From Acholoe squamosa (taxonomy: Eukaryota; Annelida; Polychaeta; Phyllodocida; Polynoidae), in contig OX439036.1 in NCBI GenBank assembly GCA_949317995.1, forward strand, positions 90,991,920 through 91,055,919: a stretch of DNA of 64,000 nucleotides, given 5' to 3'. A model generated the notes under the pieces. That model did not search any database. It saw only the letters and a list, made by a program, of their open reading frames with translations, and was not told the origin of the DNA. Position 1 is the stretch's first letter. The number at the start of each line of letters is the position of its first letter. Shown piece after piece: positions 56,271-64,000 of this stretch. A program made the position numbers and the translations under genes.

Positions 56271-57018
56271 CTGGAGGCTAATTCAGAAGATCCTGGGATC
56301 GCAACCTCAGCGATCTTAGGAATTGTTTTGTCTTATCCTATTAAGCGATCTTAAGATTAAACTGCGTTCACTTTTCCTAGACAGCACTAAGATCGCATCG
56401 ATCTTAGCCTCAGCCCTCCTTCACTATTCCAAGAAGTACTGACTGGGCACAGGGGTAAGAGTCCCAAGATGAAGGAATAGCTGTGGAGTCACTCTTCTTC
56501 ACAACAGTGTTTATACCATCGTTCCCCGTCCCCATATGGGCTAACAAAAGAGCACAGGGTGCAGTGGACCCCGTACAGTATTCAGGAGTTGTTCCCATGA
56601 ATGTATGATTTATGCTTGCCTATTAGAAGCATTGTGCCCCCCCCAGGACAAAGAGAGAGAAGGGAAGAATTACCTTACAGTGCACTTAACGCATGAGTAG
56701 CCCTAAGAGCCCTCAAGGACACTCAGCAAACATCCTCCCTCCCCTCTATATGTATGCAGCAGGCTATTTATTCTTTCGATCAGGAGTGTTCCCTGTAAGT
56801 GCTCTTGTACTCAGGTCAAATCCCTATGCAATTCTTTCACTAAGCTCGCAGTGATCTTAGCACTGGAAAAGGAATAGTAAAGTGATCTCAGGACTTGCTA
56901 TTCCTGACGGGCCTGCAACCACTGCATTAGATTGGGTAGACTGGCCAGGTCTTATGATATGTGCCTACACTAAGATCGCAGGGGTAGAAATCCCAGGACC
57001 TTTGGAATTAACCTCCAG
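56271..57018. mobile_element. CTGGAGG TIR element, 748 bp
   Basis: Left end CTGGAGGCTAATTCAGAAG and right end (complement) CTGGAGGTTAATTCCAAAG are inverted, with arms of about 55 bases that include TCCTGGGAT and GCGATCTTAG. Many GCGATCTTAG dyads fill the arms. A second, partial copy lies inverted at 52376-52753. Non-autonomous; family not identified. Confidence 0.7.
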
Positions 57019-57439
57019 AGCTATATTGATGGATATAGGTGCATTCTTCTACTTATTATGTGTAGTTCAAGGAAACACTTTCTGAATTATTATTTTTCAT
57101 TGGTCTTTTTAATGATTTTTGACCTAAAAATTAATACAGAATTGTGACTATTGGTCATAGAAAACTAAGGCAAAATGTGTAAGTCTGTGTAGAATAATCC
57201 TGCATCACTTATTTTACTATGTTTCCAATAGCTTCCCCCATACAAGGCATCATTTGAGGACATGTAATTTTCCCCCACTGCAAATATAGGTGCCATATGC
57301 TACCTACTCTCACTATGCCAAAAGTGGTAATTCCCTGTGCATTTCTACAGCCATAAGACCCAGAAAAATAATAATGAATGAAGAAATGATAAGCCCATCA
57401 CGTGTGCATGATCAATAGCTTCAAATTGGTACCTGAATC

Positions 57440-57785
57440 ATTACTGACGTATGTATAGTAATTATTTTGGAACCAGATAAGTGAGAGTATGTCTGAATTC
57501 ATGCAGAATGGGCCTGGGGGACACACTATAACTCGAGGATTGTAACACCCTAATATTATGGATAGCTTTTCTACACAGCAGCCAAGGGCAATAGTCAGTA
57601 TCCCAATAACTGCACAGACGGTGGTTTAATACACACCCCATAAAGCACCATTTGTACTGCAAGCAGTGCCCGGGGCACGGTCTCTCCTCTAAGTAAATTA
57701 CTTACCGTCAGCAAACCAAAAGCTGCAGACTGATGGAGACAGAATAGGATTTCTTTAGACAGACATAACAGTCTCTTGTGATAAC
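57440..57785. repeat. Dispersed repeat R4, copy 2
   Basis: Same-orientation partner of 52880-53235; see there. Confidence 0.6.
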
Positions 57786-58077
57786 GAAGTGATTATTTTG
57801 TGTTTGTAATATGAATTTAGAGCTTAATATGGGGATATATTCGGCAAGCATCAATAAACTGGGTCCTGCTCAGAAAACCCTTCTGCCATAAGCAGGTCAA
57901 ATAGGTGATAAAGATAACAGACATCTTTAATAGCAAAAGTCAAAAGAAGGGATTTCTACACTATGTCATTTTGTCAGCATTTTATGCACGGATGTAGCAC
58001 ATATGATTGACTAACCAGACTAACACTTTTGCATCAATGTATTGGTGTTGAATTTAGATTCCATTATTGTGATATAA

Positions 58078-58129
<52 letters not shown>

Positions 58130-58815
58130 CACATATATATATATACCCAACAAGGGAGAACACCCATCCGCGGGGGATTTTTAATTCCCCATTTGGCCAC
58201 CAGGGGCATTGAAGGGGGAAAATTACTCTAAAATCATTATAAAAATACTTCAAGCTAACTTTTGATGCAGAATTCAATGGTCTAGTTTAAAATGCTCCAT
58301 TTTCATGAGAAATGGCCCATATTTGGATGGTAAAATGAACATTTTTCATGAGAAATCTACCTACATGCCTGGTCCTGGTTGCCATGGCAACCATTCCAAT
58401 AATCAAAATTTGCAGATTTTTATGCCAATTTTTGAGGATATTCACCAAAAAACAAAAACTGAAAACAGAAATGGAATATCTCTTCTAGATCAAAATCTAT
58501 GATAAAAACCATGATATTGTTATGTATTTTTTTTTTAAAAAAAGGCTGATCTATTGTGTTTTTAGATATCATTACGGTTTATAATGTGGGTGGGGCTCCA
58601 GAAAATGTCCAATTTTGAGAAAAAATGATCAAATTTTTTAATTACCCTTAGACTTCTATAGTTTTACATGTCTGTGGAGGAGGTGATAAGCCATGAGAAT
58701 GGTAAATATTGTGAAGTTGGGATTTTTCCATCATTTTCTATTTTTTAGCTCAAAATGCATATATTTTAAGCATTAAGAGGGGTGTTACGTTCATCAGATT
58801 TGATTAAATGAGATG

Positions 58816-58848
<33 letters not shown>

Positions 58849-59539
58849 CGATGTTGGTAACTGCAAATTATTTGTCCCCTTTGTGCTTTCTATCCATTGC
58901 CTATAATTATAATCAAATCTAAGATTGTCACTTTTAACTGAACAAACATGTCTGCTTCCCGGAACAGGTCGCTAGTTTATATATTTGCTATATGTGAGCC
59001 CACAGTAGGAATGCAGTTATGGATGATGGTAACTAGCCTCTAGACCATAAAGTGAGGCAAATCCACAGGTGTAAACTGGACAGCATATAGACCTAGGACT
59101 GGTTGGTCTTTACACTAACATATTGCACGTATAAATGTGTGCAGGGAGGCTCGACACTCTATAATATTTACCCACTCGCCCTGTGATATAATTTGGATTC
59201 ATTGTACGATGTTTACATGTGTTTGGAGGTTGAAATAATAGGTATCTACTAGGTTCCCTACTTTGCATAACAGATGGTTCCAAAGTCCTTACCCAGTAGA
59301 CACAATCGTGATGCATGAACGTTTATGAACAAGGTCTCTAGGTAGCAACTACGTAAATCTTCAATGTAGATTCATGCAGAAAAAATGAAGTCCTGAATAC
59401 ATTTAGAACAAACAAATGTGATTTTTACATGCAAGGATAATGAAATAATCCTCTACTTACAAATAAAGTCATAACGTTTCAAAACCTGACTTTATGATTA
59501 AGGAGAATTATAAAGTTTAATTAACATTTACATAACTCC
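57786..59539. other. Non-coding stretch with microsatellites
   Basis: (TA)n at about 58079-58123 and a short (TG)n at about 58829-58848. GGTTGCCATGGCAACC at 58378-58393 is a perfect RFX X-box-like dyad. No gene is seen. Confidence 0.5.
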
Positions 59540-59615
59540 TTGCACCTAGATTCGAACCCATATGGAGTGCTTTCCAATGGACTTGAAGGAATGAAATCTG
59601 CCTGGCCATAGACTC
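59540..59615 (-). repeat. tRNA-like SINE unit (weak)
   Basis: On the minus strand there is a B-box (ATGGGTTCGAATCTAGG) preceded by a Ser-type anticodon-arm-like stretch (CTTCAAGTCCATTGGAAAG). No closing acceptor stem is seen. Confidence 0.4.
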
Positions 59616-59955
59616 AACCTAGCCATTCAGGGTGATAGGAGGCACTTGCTGGACAAGCCCGATGGTCTATTCAATGCAAGGCATTATAATCCCCTTTGTT
59701 TCTATTGATATATCAACTTGCGGATTCTAAGATCACATACGACTCAGATCTAAACGGATATATGCATATGAAATTTGGCTACGTTGGACCATGGATGTTA
59801 AATAATGTGAATTCCATTCAAACAGTATCCCACAGTAACTAAGACTTACAATTTTATGTTGTGTTATGTATGCTATCTACCAATTTACTAGGTTGGAAGA
59901 AGTTTGGTGTTTCTGATTGGGATGAATATATAGGCTACTACTATACATAAACCCA

Positions 59956-60259
59956 CACTGAAAACCTGGAAGATCCATAACTAGTCAGCGGTGACGACTT
60001 TATATCCTCCAGTTGACGATACCTAAAACTACAGCTTTAGGTAGTCAAAATGATGACTTTGGGTCGTCATCCTGACGACCTGAGTCGTCAGTATGACGAT
60101 ACTGACAGTACAGAGTTGTCATACTGATGACTTAGGTTGTCAGGATGATGACCTAAAGTCGTCATTTTGACTACCTAAAGTTGTAGTTTTAGGTATCGTC
60201 AACCTAAGGACCTAAAGTGGTCACCGCTGACTAGTTTTGGATCTTCCAGGTTTTCAGTG
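59956..60259. mobile_element. Near-perfect palindromic MITE, 304 bp
   Basis: CACTGAAAACCTGGAAGATCC-like left end faces its inverse at the right (GGATCTTCCAGGTTTTCAGTG, approximate), and the arms pair almost to the centre (about 145 bases each). The inner parts are built of repeated TGACGAC/GTCGTCA words in both orientations. The flanks show CA on each side, a possible 2-bp duplication. No coding. Confidence 0.85.
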
Positions 60260-61311
60260 CAGCAACCAAGTATTGATCGACATTATTGCCTGTGCTTACA
60301 TCAAAGTTCAGGAGTGACCGGCAGATTGCCTATCAGAATGTCAAATTAAGAGTTATCAATGTGTTGACTGATAAATGGGATTGACTCTAGTTTTTAACCG
60401 AAGTACCCAGCCTTCAAATGGTGCCTGGAAACATCTTCCAGCATTTCCTTCACTTTCGTCACTACCACATTTCCTTCTTTCTTACCTGCGCTGAGGCTCC
60501 TAGTCCCCAAGTTGACACCCCCATTGCAGTTTACCAATCAGGTCACAGACACGTTTCATTATTGTAAATAGAACTGTGACTCATGTGTCTATGTTTAACT
60601 AATCACATTCAGACCCATTCCCCTCCTTCCCACTCTTATTTTTAAACCAAATGTCGGACGCACATTTTGAGTCCATCATTTAATTTGTAATTGATTATGC
60701 ATACTATTCCCTCGTGTTCTATTTTGGTAAGTGTAACACAGAGATTGTAGTGTAATGCCAAAAAGAGGGCTCAGCATAACTGAATAATAATAATGGCACA
60801 GTCAAGTGTCCGGCTCAAGATAAATGTCCAACTGATGGTTATACCACACTCTCAGAACAGGCCTTTAGAATCTAAACACATCAATCCTATACACAATGTC
60901 ATTTAGAGGTGACCTATTTGTTATTTTATCCTTCCAGAAATTAGGTGGTAATACAGTGAATGGGAAGACATTTAGTTTTTATATGGAGATTACTTTGTAA
61001 AATAAGAACAAAGTCAATTTCATGCTAATTGATTACTTTTGAGTTTTAATCCCGTATATATACATGGGAAAGCAATCAATTGAATATATTACTATTTCCA
61101 GTTCTGATCAAGATAACGCATCGGCATTGGATGTTTCAAAACAAAATTTTCATATAAACATATCTATTATGTCAAGGTTCGTATGCATAGAAAATTCAAA
61201 ATCCAATAGGCCTAATTGACATTCCCTTCGTGGCTGTTAGGTTAATACTGTCTAATAGGTGAGAAGGTTAATACTGTCAGCATATGGTAGATGGGGACTA
61301 ATGCCAGGGCT
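60260..61311. other. Non-coding stretch
   Basis: I see no gene, RNA gene or bounded repeat between the palindromic MITE and the foldback element. Confidence 0.4.
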
Positions 61312-61554
61312 CCACTAGGCATCACGGGGTGGCAGCGTCACGGGCGGTACAGGTTTTTCTTGCATTGGAGTATCCATTCTGCTGGCCAATACAGGAACCT
61401 AGCATTTCGCGTGAATGTTGCGGCAATTCCGCGGTGAAATGGCCGCGACATTCACGCGAAACGCTGCGTTCCTTCAACGGCAGGCAGAAAAGGTACCCCA
61501 ATGCAAGAAAAACCTGTGCCGCCCTTGACACTGCCGCCCCGTGCCGCCTAGTGG
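61312..61554. mobile_element. Foldback MITE with CCACTAGGC ends, 243 bp
   Basis: Left end CCACTAGGCATCACGGGG and right end (complement) CCACTAGGCGGCACGGGG are inverted and the arms pair over roughly 115 bases (CAGGTTTTTCTTGCATTGG; GCGTGAATGT). A second, perfect hairpin overlaps the right end (61523-61578): GCCCTTGACACTGCCGCCCC and its inverse around CGCCTAGTG, as if part of the arm was duplicated outward. Confidence 0.8.
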
Positions 61555-62030
61555 CACGGGGCGGCAGTGTCAAGGGCTTGATTGTATGTAATTTGATACC
61601 AATGCATAGGCAAGCCAGTGTAATGGAGCCTGTCCTGAATGAGATTAGCCACCATGACATTGTGTCTAAAGAAATGACACTGATCCCTTTCCCGAAGATT
61701 GGTTGCCTATGTTATACACTGAGGTAGGATAAAGTGTAGGGATTAAGAGGGATTTACTAAACACTATGGTGTAGAGAGGTTGGAAAATATCCAATATTGT
61801 ATTCATGTTTTAAACACACATAAAAAGAATATCATGTGATTAGAAATTAAACACAATGTTATCCTAAAAATGCTTTCTTTCTAAACACCCTCAGGAAAGT
61901 GTACCTACAAAGGGAACAGCTTATCGCAGGTCTAGTCTGGAATTTGGTCCCTTATATCCTTTTTTTTTAAAGAAATTATCCTTACTTCAGAGAATGCCAT
62001 ATAATTAGTATTTTCCCGCTCACTTCCTGT

Positions 62031-62194
62031 GGTTTTTTCACGGCCTTTTGATAAGCATTGCAGATGCCAGATTATACCAATCTTATGGACAATCAATGCC
62101 AGAAGGACCGTGTGGTTTTTTCACGGCCTTTTGATAAGCATTGCAGATGCCAGATTATACCAATCTCATGGACAATCAATGCCAGAAGGACCGT
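62031..62194. repeat. 82-bp tandem duplication
   Basis: GGTTTTTTCACGGCCTTTTG starts both units (62031 and 62113), with only a single substitution noticed over 82 bases, indicating a recent duplication. Confidence 0.9.
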
Positions 62195-63977
62195 CACTTA
62201 TATAAACCATGAGGGTCGGTCCCCAATGCTAGATACACACTAAAGTGACTTACATGTTAAGCAAAATGATAATTTAATGTCAGGCTGGTATATCACTGTT
62301 CAAAACAGAATATAGATTTTATTCAGTTGATGTATAAATACATGCTGACAAAGTATGAAATTGAATGAAATGAGAAATCAATAAGAAACAACGGGGGTGC
62401 GGGGGCAGAGCCCCCAATTTCTATGCAGGCCCTCATGAAACATAAACTAGTTTTTAAAAAGAGAAGGGAAAAGGGAGATGCAGAGCCCCCAAATTCTTTA
62501 GAAAACCCCTACTCAAACATTTTAAACTTGTAAATAGACGAAATCTTGTAAAAATGCTACTTGTATAAGTTGTAGGTTTGGGAGACCTTAATGGCTATAC
62601 AAACATAGTCCGACCATCTCTAATTTTAATTCCAATTAGTAGAGTGTATGCAAAACTTGGTCGTCGAAGTGATCCCGAACCCACAAGTGTAGTGATCCGC
62701 TATAGCCAATACTTTACACTCTAAGTGCCACATGATGCCACCAAGAGACTTTTCCCTTGACCGCCAATGCATTTATGCAGTGCTGGGAAATGCATAATCA
62801 CGTTTGGTACATCATGCCTAACTTGTGGATGTATAAACCTTTTAGTTTAGTGTCAGAATGATACACGATGCAAGAATATTACCCTGACAAAATTGCATGA
62901 TGCAATCATTCAGTATGTTGTCCCTAATGGACTAAATATTATTCCTATGTATATTTGCCAGCTGCCTTCCTGCACCATACGCTTCCAAATACTCCAGACG
63001 TCTATGACATAAATCCACATCACTAGTCAGATGAAGCCGCTAACTATTGTTTGCCTAAGATATTTTATATTACTTGTTATGCATAAACCAGCGGATGCAG
63101 CAGGCTTCTTACGGCTCATTCCATGTTAAGTCTATCTTTTAGGGTCGTTTTTGAAGGCAAAGCATCCAACAGTGTGTTGTACAAGAAGTAATGTGCTACT
63201 TGAATTCACAAGTCCATAAGTAGAGTAATAATTAAGTTGGCCAGACAATGTATATCTCCATCAGGTATGCCTATGCGTCAGCTTTAATTTTCAGAAGCAT
63301 TTGGTTGATAGGCACCACTTGTCGTCATTTGACCGTTTTGCCTTCTGTGCTTAATAAATTATTCAAAATGGAACCTATATGTGTTATTATCATTTATTCT
63401 GATAGCCCTTGGTTAGAGCTACATGGGGAAGCCTGGTTTTACATGTATCTGAGGTATATTTTAAGAGTCAGGGGCTTAAAACTAGCCAAAAAGGCTCGTT
63501 TTTTAACGAGAAAATTAAAAAATCTACATATACAGCCGAAATTTTTTTTTTAAAGCAGCAGGGCAGATGTATATTATTAGGTATGTTTAGAATCATTCAA
63601 ATAATTTTTTAACACCATTTGGCCATGTATAGACTGATTTATTTTCATGCTGCAAGCAAAAAAGTGTTTGGCAAGTTTTCGAGGCGATTCGTGTGATGCC
63701 CAAAGATGTTGGTATAACTCTAATATAATTATGCTACATGGACTAATGAAATATGTCAAGTTAAAGCATAACTTTTACCTGTATGTCCATAAAAACATTG
63801 GCAGCCTAGGTCCAACATAGAGCAGTACATATGGGTGCAAGCATGCTGGGGTAGTCCTAGGCCTAAGTCAATGGGCGATTCGTGTGACGATCTGTTTTCA
63901 TACATATGTGTGTGTCACTGCTAGGATTCTACTATGGGTTATACCTTTACATGTTTAACTTTACATGTTTTTTTCAG
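62195..63977. other. Non-coding stretch
   Basis: A possible TTAACCCTTT-family relative lies at about 62700-62950 (CATGATGCCACC and GCATGATGC words). GGCGATTCGTGTGA occurs twice (about 63684 and 63876). No gene is supported. Confidence 0.4.
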
Positions 63978-64000
63978 CTGCAGCAGCAGCAGCGGCAGCC
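63978..64000 (+). CDS. Possible exon start at the window's right edge
   Basis: TTTTTTTCAG (ending 63977) is a good acceptor, followed at once by a CTG-CAG-CAG-CAG-CAG GC-rich run that differs sharply from the AT-rich DNA before it. It would encode Gln-, Ala- or Ser-rich residues depending on phase. Too short to call further. Confidence 0.3.

Noticed and set aside
58190-58210. A CTCF site (CCACCAGGGGC)
   Set aside because: A single short match in 64 kb is expected by chance and there is no supporting context.
61322-61727. Two overlapping proteins on opposite strands at 61.3-61.7 kb sharing similar sequence
   Set aside because: They are similar because the DNA is a palindrome; the element explains both.

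Overview
The window looks like nuclear DNA from an animal, most likely a marine invertebrate. The evidence is low gene density, many tRNA-derived SINE-like units, numerous foldback and terminal-inverted-repeat (TIR) elements, a DIRS-type retroelement, a Polinton remnant, and one intronless receptor-like gene with animal-type N-glycosylation and phosphorylation motifs. A SINE-like stretch near 50.8 kb (GTGAGTGAGT followed by TTTAACGCC) reminds me of repeats in mollusc and brachiopod genomes, so a lophotrochozoan is my best guess, weakly held. There are no rRNA genes, CRISPR arrays or operons.

Layout. 1-2.75 kb: the capsid and protease end of a Polinton (fossil), followed at 2.87-3.06 kb by three roughly 70-bp tandem units that each pair an RFX X-box-like motif with a CCAAT-type Y box. 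4.3-7.2 kb: a dispersed repeat interrupted by about 2 kb carrying four different tRNA-like SINE heads and by a CACGTG/CATGTG-rich palindrome array. 9.6-12.24 kb: a GC-rich, 5'-truncated LTR element with one long coiled-coil open frame, a five-unit tandem array and a 348-bp 3' LTR. 15.4-17.6 kb: two tRNA-like SINEs and three foldback or TIR elements. 20.7-25.3 kb: the most gene-like, GC-rich part, ending in the only clear host gene, a 548-codon intronless frame for a single-pass membrane protein resembling KCNE potassium-channel beta subunits with a very long cytoplasmic tail. 26.4-40 kb: AT-rich DNA full of small non-autonomous elements ending in TTAACCCTTTAA-like repeats, an unidentified candidate gene at about 30.15-30.75 kb, and a 1.2-kb TA-flanked element with CACTGTAA ends. 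40.3-47.4 kb: a DIRS-like retroelement on the minus strand (gag-like, RT/RNase H, tyrosine recombinase), broken, with a 511-bp TIR element inside gag and end motifs shared with a neighbouring MITE. 48.1-62.2 kb: mostly non-coding, with several large foldback or TIR elements and tandem arrays. The last 23 bases look like the start of a CAG-rich exon behind a good splice acceptor.

There is no gene pathway to reconstruct. The window is one or two host genes in a landscape of transposon remains. The main points of interest are the KCNE-like gene, the paired X/Y-box tandem repeat, the MITE family with a conserved core, and the palindromic elements.
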